Shown here: piece by piece, positions 1 to 7,305 of the stretch
Numbering within the stretch: the stretch's first letter is position 1
Layout of the letters: the number at the start of each line of letters is the position of its first letter
Assembly (NCBI RefSeq): GCF_013112485.1
Contig: NZ_JABFHG010000006.1
Coordinates: 124,001 to 188,000, forward strand
DNA: 64,000 nt
DNA from: Roseicella sp. DB1501
GTDB taxonomy: Bacteria; Pseudomonadota; Alphaproteobacteria; Acetobacterales; Acetobacteraceae
Reading direction: 5' to 3'
Position numbers and translations under genes: made by a program
Notes under the pieces: model-generated
What the model saw: the letters and a program-made list of their open reading frames with translations, nothing else
Database searches by the model: none
Told to the model about the DNA's origin: nothing

Positions 1-344
1 TTCAGCACGAAGGTGCCGACATTGCCCACGGACAGGGTGTAGCCGTCCGGGCGGGCGCGCAGCACCTGCTCGACCGCGATGTTGCCGCCGGCGCCGGCAC
101 GGTTGTCGATGGGCGCCGGCTGGCCGAGCGCGGATTGCAATGAGGTCTGCAGCACCCGGGCGGCGAGGTCGGTCTGCCCGCCGGGCGGGAAGCCCACGAT
201 CAGGCTGACCGGTCGCTCCGGCCAGGTGCCGGGACCGCGCGGACCTTGAGCGTGGACGAGACCAGGCGCCGCGAGCCCCGCCCCGGCGAGCATCAGGGCC
301 CGGCGATGCAGCAGGCGCGAAGGCCGGGCGCTTCGGTCGATCAT
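1..344 (-). CDS. Bug/TctC-family tripartite tricarboxylate transporter receptor, partial
   Basis: Periplasmic solute-binding receptor of the Bug (TctC) family that runs off the left window edge; only the N-terminal 114 codons are present. Reading leftward from ATG at 344, a GGGAGG Shine-Dalgarno lies about 10 nt upstream. The N-terminus has an arginine pair followed by a hydrophobic stretch ending in VHAQ, a typical Bug export signal. It is followed by the family hallmark WPERPVSLIVGFPPGGQTD and by DNRAGAGGNIA, which line the ligand pocket in known Bug proteins. The ligand cannot be read from sequence; carboxylates are usual. A second Bug receptor lies at 45488-46543, and neither is next to TctA/TctB membrane genes here, which is common for orphan Bug proteins. 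Confidence 0.88.
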   Translation of the reverse strand, partial: MIDRSARPSRLLHRRALMLAGAGLAAPGLVHAQGPRGPGTWPERPVSLIVGFPPGGQTDLAARVLQTSLQSALGQPAPIDNRAGAGGNIAVEQVLRARPDGYTLSVGNVGTFVL

Positions 345-506
345 GCCGTCGATTCCTCCCTGTCGGCGGTCTTTGGCCGCCCGGGCAGGACGTTACGCAG
401 ACTGCCCTGCCCGATCCAGCGCTTTGCGAAGCGGCCGGGCCGCGGCCCGCGCCCTGCCATGGCCGGCGCGGCGATGCGGCCCCTCCGCCGCGGCCTGTCG
501 TTTCCG

Positions 507-554
507 CAGCGGAGTCACGCCTCCGGGCGTTCGCGCCCTCCCACAATCTGCTCT
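507..554. repeat. Dispersed hairpin repeat, family C copy 1
   Basis: A segment of about 48 bp with a core GGGCG-TTCG-CGCCC hairpin, flanked by AGCGGAG on the left and a CTGCTCT end on the right. It matches 56872-56920 closely, including an identical central run TCCGGGCGTTCGCGCCCTCC. It ends only about 11 nt before the GTG start of the Bcr/CflA gene, so it lies in that gene's leader. The right end (CTGCTCTAG) resembles the ends of the family A and B repeats. Confidence 0.7.
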
Positions 555-565
555 AGAATGACGGC

Positions 566-1801
566 GTGACCCCGCGCGACCTCCCGGACGGCGAATCCTC
601 CCTCGCCCCAGCCCAGGCCGCGCCCGCGGCCCGGCCGAAGCCCTCCACCCTGCTGCTCGTGGCGATGACGGGCCTCGGCCCCTTCACCATGCAGATCCTC
701 ATCCCGAGCCTGCCGGTGCTCGCGGCGACGCTCGCCGTGCCCTATGCGACCATCCAGCTCACGCTCACCCTCTACCTGGTCGGCGTCGCCCTGGCGCAGC
801 TCGTCTACGGCCCGCTCTCCGACCGCTATGGCCGCAAGCCGCTGCTGCTCGGCGGGCTGGTGCTCTACCTCGCCGGCAGCGTCGCCGCGGCGCTCGCGCC
901 CACGGCCGCCTGGCTGATCGCCGCGCGCGTCGCCCAGGCGGTCGGCGGCTGCGCCGGCCTGGTCCTCGGCCGCGCCATGATCCGCGACAGCTATCCGCGC
1001 GAACGGGCGGCGGTGGTGCTCGGCTATGTCAGCACCGCCATGGCGGTGGCACCGATGCTCTCGCCCATCATCGGCAGCCTGCTGCACCAGTATCTCGGCT
1101 GGCGCGCCACCATGCTGGCCTGCCTGCTCTTCGGCCTGCCGCTGCTGCTGGCGGTGCGGGCGCGGCTGCCGGAGACCCTGGCGCAGCCGGCGCCGCTGCC
1201 GGGGCTCGGCGGCATGCTCGGCGCCTATATCCAGCTGCTGCGCATCCCGGTCTTCCGCGGCTACTGCGCCATCACCGCCTGCGCCACCTCGATGTTCTTC
1301 TCCTTCGCCGCCGGCGGCCCGATGGTGGTGGTGCAGGGGCTCGGCCATGTGCCGACCACCTACGCGCTGGCGATGATGCTGGTCTCGCTCGGCTGGAGCA
1401 GCGGCACCTTCACCGCCGCCCGGCTGGTGTCGCGGCTCGGCACGGCGCGGATGCTGCGGATCGGCTCGCTCGTCACCACCGCCGGCGGGCTGGTGGCACT
1501 CGGCCTGCCGATGCTGGCGACGCCGAGCCTGCTCGCCTTCTTCCTGCCCATGGTGCTGGTCGCGCTCGGCAACGGCATGACCCAGCCGAGCGCCATCGCC
1601 GCCGCGGTCAGCGTCCGGCCGATGTTGGCCGGCACCGCCTCGGGGCTGATCGGGGCCCTGCAGATGGGCGCCGGGGCGCTGGCGACGGTGCTCGCCGGGG
1701 TGACGGAGGGCGGCGCCGGCATCGCCACCGGTGCCTGGATGCTGGCCGGGGCGCTCGGGGCGCAGCTCGGGCTGCTGCTGGTGCGCCGCGCTGGCGGCTG
1801 A
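566..1801 (+). CDS. Bcr/CflA-family drug-resistance MFS transporter
   Basis: Inner-membrane proton-driven efflux transporter of the drug:H+ antiporter-1 type, 411 aa, the usual family length, with about 12 hydrophobic segments. The Bcr/CflA pattern is visible: PFTMQILIPSLPVL in TM1, the loop 2-3 motif GPLSDRYGRKPLLLGG, and RVAQAVGGCAGLVLGRAMI in the TM4-5 region with the conserved RAMIRD following. The GTG start at 566 gives a 25-residue Ala/Pro-rich cytoplasmic leader; no good Shine-Dalgarno is seen, so an internal start (for example the ATG of MTGLGPF) is possible. A family C hairpin repeat ends just upstream. It faces away from the Bug receptor gene. The exported compound is unknown. Confidence 0.9.
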   Translation: MTPRDLPDGESSLAPAQAAPAARPKPSTLLLVAMTGLGPFTMQILIPSLPVLAATLAVPYATIQLTLTLYLVGVALAQLVYGPLSDRYGRKPLLLGGLVLYLAGSVAAALAPTAAWLIAARVAQAVGGCAGLVLGRAMIRDSYPRERAAVVLGYVSTAMAVAPMLSPIIGSLLHQYLGWRATMLACLLFGLPLLLAVRARLPETLAQPAPLPGLGGMLGAYIQLLRIPVFRGYCAITACATSMFFSFAAGGPMVVVQGLGHVPTTYALAMMLVSLGWSSGTFTAARLVSRLGTARMLRIGSLVTTAGGLVALGLPMLATPSLLAFFLPMVLVALGNGMTQPSAIAAAVSVRPMLAGTASGLIGALQMGAGALATVLAGVTEGGAGIATGAWMLAGALGAQLGLLLVRRAGG

Positions 1802-1838
1802 GGACCCTTCCTGCGGCCACGCAGGAGGTCCGTGCGCA

Positions 1839-2465
1839 TCACGCGTGGCCGGCGGCGCCCGAGAGGAGCAGCGGGTCGACCTTCAGCTTCGCCAGGGCCT
1901 GGAACCACTTGCGGTCGCCCTCGGTGCCGAAGAGCAGCTCCTCGTCCGGCGGCACGGAGAGCCAGGCATTGGCCTGGATCTCCTCCTCGAGCTGGCCCGG
2001 CCCCCAGCCGGCATAGCCGAGCGCGAGCAGCCCCTGGCGCGGCCCGCCGCCGCCGGCGATGGCCGTGAGGATGTCGACGCTCGCGGTCAGCGCCAGATCC
2101 TCCGTCACATGCAGGGACTGGTCGCTGGACCAGTCAAGCGTGTGCAGCACGAAGCCGCGGCCGCCCTCGACCGGGCCGCCCTGGAAGAGCCGGATGCGCC
2201 GCTGCGGCGGCACCGGCTCCAGGCCGAGCTGCTTCAGCAGCTCGTCGAAGGAAAGGCCCTCCAGCGGCTTGTTCAGCACGATGCCCATCGCACCGTCCGG
2301 CGAATGGGCACAAAGGCAGATGACGGAGCGGGCGAAGCGCGGATCCTGCATGCTGGGCATGGCGATCAGCACCTGGCCGCCGAGATACCCTTCCTGATAC
2401 CCCGCCCGATGGTCTCTCAGGGAGGCGGCGCCGGACTCCGATCTGGGACGAGCACGTCTGACCAT
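1839..2465 (-). CDS. YqgE/AlgH family protein (DUF179)
   Basis: Conserved cytosolic protein of the YqgE/AlgH family, about 209 aa. The core begins at GYLGGQVLIAMPSMQDPRF, followed by AMGIVLNKPLEGLSF, the family's best conserved motif, then LFQGGPVEGGRGFVLH and LALGYAGWGPGQLEEEI. AlgH was named for alginate regulation in Pseudomonas but its molecular role is still unsettled. ATG at 2465 was chosen as the first ATG upstream of the conserved core; a longer TTG start at 2501 is possible, and neither has a clear ribosome binding site. It is convergent with the efflux gene and divergent from the peroxiredoxin gene at 2580. YqgE genes often neighbour peroxiredoxins or SOUL proteins in proteobacteria. 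Confidence 0.9.
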   Translation of the reverse strand: MVRRARPRSESGAASLRDHRAGYQEGYLGGQVLIAMPSMQDPRFARSVICLCAHSPDGAMGIVLNKPLEGLSFDELLKQLGLEPVPPQRRIRLFQGGPVEGGRGFVLHTLDWSSDQSLHVTEDLALTASVDILTAIAGGGGPRQGLLALGYAGWGPGQLEEEIQANAWLSVPPDEELLFGTEGDRKWFQALAKLKVDPLLLSGAAGHA

Positions 2466-2579
2466 GCGGGAAAAGATGGCCGCGCCGGGGCCGGGGCGCA
2501 AGCGCGACGCAGCGCGGTGACAGCACTGCCCGGAGCCGTTACACCCGGAGCGGGTCCAGCATCAGGGAGGGACCACCCC

Positions 2580-3062
2580 ATGACGATCCAGGTCGGAGAC
2601 AACATTCCCGCCGCCAGGCTCACCGAGGCGACGGCGGATGGCCCGAAGGAGATCGGCACCGACGAGCTGTTCGGCGGCAAGACCGTCGTGCTGTTCGGCG
2701 TGCCCGGCGCCTTCACCCCCACATGCTCGGCCAAGCACCTGCCGGGCTTCGTCGAGCAGTACCAGGCCCTGAAGGCCAAGGGCGCGGATGTCGTCGCCTG
2801 CATGGCGGTGAACGACGCCTTCGTCATGCGCGCCTGGGGCAAGGACCAGGGCGTCGCCGACAAGGTGGTCATGATCGCCGATGGCAGCGCCGACTTCACC
2901 CGGAAGCTCGGCCTCGAGCTCGACCTGACGGCGCGCGGCCTCGGCCTCCGTTGCCAGCGCTTCGCGCTGATCGCCAAGAACGGCAAGGTGGCGCATATCG
3001 GCGTCGAGGCGCCGGGCGCCTTCGAGGTCAGCAAGGCCGAGGCGGTTCTCGAGGCGCTCTGA
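2580..3062 (+). CDS. Peroxiredoxin, Prx5 family
   Basis: Thiol peroxidase of 160 aa that reduces hydrogen peroxide and organic hydroperoxides, usually with glutathione or glutaredoxin as electron donor. The active-site motif PGAFTPTCSAKHLPGF with the peroxidatic Cys is intact near residue 48, preceded by KTVVLFGVPGAF. The conserved distal arginine lies in LGLRCQRFALI, and the C-terminal strand VAHIGVEAPGAFEVSKAE is typical of Prx5. ATG 2580 follows GGGAGG at 2565-2570 with good spacing. Translation in the same frame could extend upstream, but the peptide there is not family-like. Cytosolic; no targeting signal is seen. It is divergently transcribed from the yqgE homolog. Confidence 0.95.
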   Translation: MTIQVGDNIPAARLTEATADGPKEIGTDELFGGKTVVLFGVPGAFTPTCSAKHLPGFVEQYQALKAKGADVVACMAVNDAFVMRAWGKDQGVADKVVMIADGSADFTRKLGLELDLTARGLGLRCQRFALIAKNGKVAHIGVEAPGAFEVSKAEAVLEAL

Positions 3063-3307
3063 CCGCGATCCCGTCCGCCGCGCTCCCCGCGAGCGCGGCG
3101 GACCGACGGTCCTGTTGGGCGCACGCCCCCTGGAGGAACCGAGCCACGCGCCCGTGGCATGGCCCCCTGGCGCACGCCTCCGGCGCGATGTCGCTCGCGC
3201 TCCCCGCCTCGGCGCCTATACTGGGCCCTGCGCGGCTTCCCCGCACGGTCCGGTCCTCCGCGCGAGGCCTCCTGGGCCGGCCCGGCCGCCGCTGGTCCAG
3301 ACGGAGC

Positions 3308-3601
3308 ATGCCGGCCTTGAATCCCTTCGCCGTCGCCAATCCCTTCGCCACCGCGACCCTCGCCTGGCAGACCGCCTTCGTCTTCACCCTGCGCAGCATG
3401 CGGCTCTGGACCGAGCCGGCGGCGGCGCAGGCGCGGCTCGCCGCCTATGCGCTCGAGAAGCAGAAGGCCTTCGCGGCCGGCGCCATGGCGGCGGGCCAGG
3501 CCGCGCTCGCCGGCGCGGCCGCCCCGGCGGTGATCGAGGCGGCGCTCGCCCCGGCGCATCGCCGGGTCCGGGCGAATGCCCGCAAGCTCATGCAGGGCTG
3601 A
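3308..3601 (+). CDS. Small Ala-rich helical protein, phasin-like (tentative)
   Basis: A 97-aa protein I cannot assign firmly. After MPALNPFAVANPFATATLAW it is almost entirely predicted amphipathic helix, rich in Ala, Gln and Lys/Arg (KQKAFAAGAMAAGQAALAGA). The composition recalls phasins, which coat polyhydroxyalkanoate granules, but there is no diagnostic motif. The ATG at 3308 is the first one fitting the helical body; the ribosome site is weak (CGGAG immediately before the ATG). It ends 12 nt before a family A hairpin repeat, which may act as its transcript end. Alternative: a chance ORF in GC-rich DNA, although its codon bias resembles the neighbours. Confidence 0.5.
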   Translation: MPALNPFAVANPFATATLAWQTAFVFTLRSMRLWTEPAAAQARLAAYALEKQKAFAAGAMAAGQAALAGAAAPAVIEAALAPAHRRVRANARKLMQG

Positions 3602-3612
3602 GTCGCCCGCGC

Positions 3613-3719
3613 CTGGACCATGATCCGCTCACACAGGTCCGCGGATCATGGTCCAGGCCGTTGTTTGATCGCGTGTTTCACGCCGTTCGGTGAGTCCACC
3701 TCAAGCGATCACGCTCTAG
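3613..3719 (+). repeat. Dispersed hairpin repeat, family A copy 1
   Basis: About 107 bp. It opens with a perfect 16-bp inverted repeat (3613-3628 against 3641-3656, CTGGACCATGATCCGC and its complement) around a 12-nt loop. It continues TTGTTTGATCGCGTG and ends GATCACGCTCTAG. Near-identical copies are at 24645-24750 (inverted) and 33044-33150, with a shortened copy at 4906-4986. The terminal CTAG provides the TAG stop (3716-3718) of the leftward DUF2125 gene. Confidence 0.85.
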
Positions 3720-4822
3720 TTCCGCGCCGGCACGGCCTGGCCGGGCCAGCGCCATTCCGGCAGCACGCCGAGCCGCAGCCGGGCGGCGCTCAGGACCCGC
3801 CCCTCCAATGCCAGAGGCAGGTCGAGCACCGGCGGCCCGCCCTCGGCCGGCCTGCGGCCCAGCAGGCCGATCAGGGCCTGCCCGGCCAGCGCCGCCTGCT
3901 GCGTCAACAGCCCGGCCCCCGCCGCCGCCCGCAGCAGGGCATCGGCCCCCGTCACCTGCAGCGCCGCCTCGCCCCTCGGCTGCAAGGCCCGGTCGAGCCC
4001 GAGCCGCGCCGAGCCCTGCGCCGTCAGCGGCCCCCAGCGCAGCGCGAGGTCATGCGCCTCCAGCGCGCCGCCCGCCTCCCGCCAGGCCGCGGCTCGCGCC
4101 GCCAGGGTGCCGGCCATCGGCAAGGGCCCGCTCAGCGCCAGGTCGAGATGCAGCGCCTGCATCGTGCGGCCGAGCACCTCGGTGGCCTGGCCCAGGCCCG
4201 GCGGCAATTGCAGGCCGCTGACGGCGAGGCCGAGCCGCGCCCCGGTCTCGCCGGCCGGGCCCGGCGGCAGGTCGAGATGCAGCCCCAGCCGCTCCGCCTC
4301 GACAAGGCCGGCCGGGCTGCGCAGCCGCAGCCGCCGGGCCGCGAGCGGCAGTTCCCGCAGCGAGTCCCCGGCCGCGAGCGGCAGTTCCGCGGTGAACCGG
4401 TCGGCCGTGACATGCAGGTCGAAGCTCTCGCCGAAGACCCGCTGCCAGCCGAGCAGCTCGAGCGTCAGGCGACGCGGCTGCAGCGGCGAGAGACGCAGCC
4501 GCACGCCCTCGGCCTGCCACTCGACGCCGCCGGGCACGAGATCCTCGGCGCCGCCGAGCCGAGTCCAGGGCAGGAACAAGGTCGCGGCGAAGGGCCAGCC
4601 GCCGCGCTCCGGCGCGTCATAGGTTACCAGCCAGCCCTCGCTGCGCCGCTGCGCCGCCCAGGCCTCGAACTGCGTCTCGAGCTCGCCGACCGCCCAGCGC
4701 CAGACCAGGGCATGCAGCAGGGCCAGCACCAGCGCGACGCGGAGGAGGCCGCGCAGGAGGCGCGCCGGCAGGCTGCCAGAGCGCCGCGGCCGGCGATCGG
4801 ACAGGAACGGCTTGAGGGACAT
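3716..4822 (-). CDS. DUF2125 domain-containing protein
   Basis: A 368-aa protein matching alphaproteobacterial DUF2125 proteins in length and layout. A basic N-terminus and one hydrophobic segment (RVALVLALLHALVWRW, residues 28-43) are followed by the hallmark start of the domain, AAQRRSEGWLVTYDAPERGG, and W-P-F-A repeats. The remainder consists of beta strands alternating Leu with charged residues (RLTLELLGWQRVFGESFDLH), typical of this periplasmic-facing family. Function is unknown; envelope lipid or lipoprotein handling is only a guess from its fold and from nearby plsC and ftsEX. The TAG stop lies within the terminal CTAG of a family A repeat, so the native C-terminus may have been altered by the repeat's arrival. 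Confidence 0.85.
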   Translation of the reverse strand: MSLKPFLSDRRPRRSGSLPARLLRGLLRVALVLALLHALVWRWAVGELETQFEAWAAQRRSEGWLVTYDAPERGGWPFAATLFLPWTRLGGAEDLVPGGVEWQAEGVRLRLSPLQPRRLTLELLGWQRVFGESFDLHVTADRFTAELPLAAGDSLRELPLAARRLRLRSPAGLVEAERLGLHLDLPPGPAGETGARLGLAVSGLQLPPGLGQATEVLGRTMQALHLDLALSGPLPMAGTLAARAAAWREAGGALEAHDLALRWGPLTAQGSARLGLDRALQPRGEAALQVTGADALLRAAAGAGLLTQQAALAGQALIGLLGRRPAEGGPPVLDLPLALEGRVLSAARLRLGVLPEWRWPGQAVPARN

Positions 4823-4905
4823 TTCGCAGAGCGATATACGCCCTCGCCACGCTTCCGGCGAGCGTCGCGGCGTTCGTCGGCGCCTGACCGCGCCGGGTTG
4901 CCCAG

Positions 4906-4986
4906 CCTGGACCCATGGTCCAGGTCATCGTTCGATCGCATGATTCCGCTTTTCGGTGACACCGCCTTCAAGCGATCACGCTCCAG
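4906..4986 (+). repeat. Dispersed hairpin repeat, family A copy 2 (shortened)
   Basis: An 81-bp derivative of family A. The hairpin is collapsed to CTGGACC-CATGGTCCAG (4907-4923), as if the loop and inner stem were lost. The right part is retained: CGTTCGATCGCATG, then TTTTCGGTGA, then TTCAAGCGATCACGCTCCAG. It ends 7 nt before the ATG of the ChaC-like gene, and its terminal CCAG-GA contributes the only purine-rich stretch near that start. Confidence 0.75.
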
Positions 4987-4993
4987 GACCCGC

Positions 4994-5575
4994 ATGCCCA
5001 GCCTGCCCAGCGCGACCGCCCCGCTCGATCCCGACGGCAATCTCTACGTCTTCGCCTATGGCTCGCTGATCTGGCGCCCCGGCTTCGCCCATGCCGCGAT
5101 GCATCCGGCGCTGCTCCGGGGCTTCCACCGCCGCTTCTGCATCTGGAGCCGCTACTATCGCGGCTCGCCGGAGGCGCCGGGGCTAGTCCTTGGCCTCGAT
5201 CGCGGCGGCGCCTGCCGCGGCGCGGCCTTCCGCGTGCCCGGGGCGGAGGCCGCGGCGGTGCTCGACTACCTCGATGCGCGGGAGAACATCGGCGACGAGA
5301 TCGTCTATAGGCGCCGGTTGCTGCCGGTGCGGCTGCTCGATGCGGGCCGCTTGGTGCGGGCCGTCACTTATGTGGTCGATCGCGGCACGGCGCAGTATTG
5401 CCGCCCGGCGGCTGAGGAGGCGGCGCGGGCCATCGCGCTCGGCATGGGCCAGGCGGGCGCCAACCGCGACTACCTGCTGAACACGCTCTCGCATCTACGG
5501 GCCATGGGCGTGCGGGATGCCGGGCTGGACCGGATCGCCGCCCTGCTGCCGCCGCGGCTGCCCGAGCCGGGCTGA
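4994..5575 (+). CDS. ChaC-like gamma-glutamylcyclotransferase
   Basis: A 193-aa gamma-glutamylcyclotransferase of the ChaC type, which degrades glutathione to 5-oxoproline and Cys-Gly in the cytosol. The substrate-loop motif YGSLIWRPGF begins at residue 22, and the conserved RRFCIWSRYYRGSPEAPGLVLGL follows as in ChaC proteins. The DARENIGDE segment carries the candidate catalytic Glu. The C-terminal helix DYLLNTLSHLRAMGVRD is also family-typical. ATG 4994 lies 7 nt after a family A repeat whose end offers a weak AGGA ribosome site, so translation or transcription of this gene may depend on the repeat. In-frame sequence upstream of 4994 reads through the repeat and is not family-like. Confidence 0.9.
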   Translation: MPSLPSATAPLDPDGNLYVFAYGSLIWRPGFAHAAMHPALLRGFHRRFCIWSRYYRGSPEAPGLVLGLDRGGACRGAAFRVPGAEAAAVLDYLDARENIGDEIVYRRRLLPVRLLDAGRLVRAVTYVVDRGTAQYCRPAAEEAARAIALGMGQAGANRDYLLNTLSHLRAMGVRDAGLDRIAALLPPRLPEPG

Positions 5576-5866
5576 TCGCATCCGGCCCGGCCGAAAGGCG
5601 TCGTTTCGATCGCAACGGCCGGCCGTGAGGGCGGTCCGCCGCGCCTGCCGAACGGATTGTCCACAAGCCGCGGCGCAGCATCCTGGAGCTTCACCAACAG
5701 GTTGTGAAATCCTGGGAAGGATGCCTGGGCGCGGCATGGGTTTCCCTGAATTTTCGTTGTTTTCCAGTGCATTGCCGTGATCGGCCACTGTGGAGAACCC
5801 CCGCCATTGTTCTGCTGGGTTGCAGAAAACCGGCCCTTTGCAGCGACTTGCGACTATTGATTAGAA
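5576..5866. other. GC-poor intergenic segment with DnaA-box-like sites
   Basis: A convergent-gene interval that is clearly less GC-rich than its surroundings, with runs such as CTGAATTTTCGTTGTTTTCC. It holds TTGTCCACA at 5657-5665 and, on the minus strand, TTCTCCACA (5789-5797). A perfect DnaA box TTATCCACA follows at 5904-5912 inside the 3' end of plsC. A TTGATT-AG-AATCAA palindrome lies at 5857-5870, overlapping the plsC stop. No gene is seen. It could be a DnaA-responsive region or an origin candidate, or simply a divergent spacer. Confidence 0.45.
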
Positions 5867-6625
5867 TCAAGGGCGAAGCGTCGCCGCAGCACTTTCCACT
5901 GACTTATCCACAGGAACCACGGCCTGGGGTTGATTCGGATCCAACTCGATCAGGAAAGCCAATTCACGGGTCAGGGCTGCCCGCGGGCGCCCGGCCGGGA
6001 TCGGCGGCCGCACCGCGATGGTGATGGTCCCCGGCATCTTGCGGAAGGCGCGCCGGCCCCAGTGCCGGCCGCTATCGGTGGCGACCGGCACCACCGGCAG
6101 GCCCGTGGCGCTGGCCAGCGCCGCGATCCCCGGCTGGATCGGGCGCCGCTGGCCGAGGGCGGCGCGGGTGCCCTCGGGGAAGATCACCACCTGCCGCCCC
6201 GCCTCGGCGGCCTCGCGCCCGGCCTTCACCAGGTGGCGCAGCGCGCTCGCCCCGGCCGTCCGGTCCACCGCGATCTGCCGCGTCTTCCAGGAATACCACC
6301 CATAGACCGGGAGCCAGAGCAGCTCCTTCTTCAGCACGTAGACCGCATCCGGCAGCAGGGCGAACCAGACGAAGGTGTCGAAGGCCGACTGGTGCTTGGC
6401 GGCGATGAGGGCCGGGCCGCCACGCGGCAGGTTCTCGCGCCCCTCCACCCGCAGATGGATGCCGCAGAGCCAGCGGAGCAGCGCCAGCACCGCCAGCGCG
6501 TGCCAGCGCATCGGCGGCACCAGCCAGCGCCGCGGCGCCAGCAGCAGCGGCAGGGCGAGCAGCCCCATCGCCACCGTCACGCTCCAGAAGGCGATGTTGA
6601 ACAGCAGGGAGCGCAGCCAGATCAT
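5867..6625 (-). CDS. plsC: 1-acyl-sn-glycerol-3-phosphate acyltransferase (PlsC family)
   Basis: Inner-membrane acyltransferase of 252 aa making phosphatidic acid from lysophosphatidic acid in phospholipid synthesis. The N-terminus has a membrane segment (residues 8-32). The catalytic motif HQSAFD (H78, D83) and the acceptor-binding FPEGTR (149-154) are intact, with PVVPVATDSG further on as block IV. The ATG at 6625 overlaps the stop of ydcF (ATGA), so it is the last gene of an ftsE-ftsX-ydcF-plsC unit. The last 20 residues are less typical, and the codons for PVDK carry a perfect DnaA box in the DNA. Other members of this superfamily acylate different lipids, so the substrate is inferred. 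Confidence 0.92.
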   Translation of the reverse strand: MIWLRSLLFNIAFWSVTVAMGLLALPLLLAPRRWLVPPMRWHALAVLALLRWLCGIHLRVEGRENLPRGGPALIAAKHQSAFDTFVWFALLPDAVYVLKKELLWLPVYGWYSWKTRQIAVDRTAGASALRHLVKAGREAAEAGRQVVIFPEGTRAALGQRRPIQPGIAALASATGLPVVPVATDSGRHWGRRAFRKMPGTITIAVRPPIPAGRPRAALTRELAFLIELDPNQPQAVVPVDKSVESAAATLRP

Positions 6626-7305
6626 GATCGAGCATCCAGGGGCCGTGACGCCGGCCCGGTGACGCCGGCCCGGACGGCGAGGTATTTCAGGTATTCGCGT
6701 CCGAGCAGCGACCAGGTGTGCAGCCGCCCCGCCGCGCCGGCCTCGCGCAGCGGCGCCGGCAGCATCGGATAGGGCAGCAGCGCCACCTCGGGCAGGGCGC
6801 GGCGCAGTTCGAGCAGCGCGCGCGGCATGTGATAGCCGGCAGTGACGATCCGAAGCGAGGCGAGATGCTCGGACCGCGCCCAGGCCGCGATCTCCGTTGC
6901 GTTGCCGCGGGTGGTGGTCGCCGCGCGCCCCAGCGTCACCCGGTCCGCGAGCGTCTCGGGCGGCAGGGCGGCGAGCCGCGCCAGGTCGCCGAGCGTGACC
7001 CGCGGATGCACGCCCGAGACCAGCAGGACCCGCCCGCGCCCCTCCCGCAGCAGGCGCAGCCCGGTCTCCACCCGCTCGGCGCCGCCGGTCAGCACCGCGA
7101 TGCCGTCGGTCGGCCGTTCCGGCGTCTCCGGCCAGGCGGCGGCGAGCGAGAGGAAGCGGACGAAGCCGGCGCCGAGCAGCAGCAGCGGCAGCACCGGCAG
7201 GAGCAGCAGCAACAGCCGGCGCCGCAGCAACCGACGCCGCAGCCCGCGACGCGGCGGGAGGGCGGGGTCGGCATCGCGCATCGGGGCACTCGCCGGAATG
7301 CTCAT
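6622..7305 (-). CDS. YdcF family protein (DUF218, ElyC/SanA-like)
   Basis: A 227-aa envelope protein with a basic N-terminus (three clusters of Arg) and one strong transmembrane segment (LLLLLLPVLPLLLLGAGFV, about residues 31-49). The DUF218 domain follows: DGIAVLTGGAERVETGLRLL, VLLVSGVHP, the conserved ATTTRGNATEIAAWAR and IVTAGYHMPRALLELRRALP. Relatives (ElyC, SanA, YdcF) affect envelope integrity and undecaprenyl-carrier lipid use; the catalytic activity is not established. It overlaps both neighbours by 4 nt (ATGA) between ftsX and plsC, which indicates co-translation in an envelope-biogenesis operon. Confidence 0.9.
   Translation of the reverse strand: MSIPASAPMRDADPALPPRRGLRRRLLRRRLLLLLLPVLPLLLLGAGFVRFLSLAAAWPETPERPTDGIAVLTGGAERVETGLRLLREGRGRVLLVSGVHPRVTLGDLARLAALPPETLADRVTLGRAATTTRGNATEIAAWARSEHLASLRIVTAGYHMPRALLELRRALPEVALLPYPMLPAPLREAGAAGRLHTWSLLGREYLKYLAVRAGVTGPASRPLDARS

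Noticed and set aside
3613-3656. Intrinsic terminator of the phasin-like gene
   Set aside because: The stem is strong but no T-run follows, and the same stem occurs in other contexts as part of a repeat; it may slow transcription but is not called a terminator.
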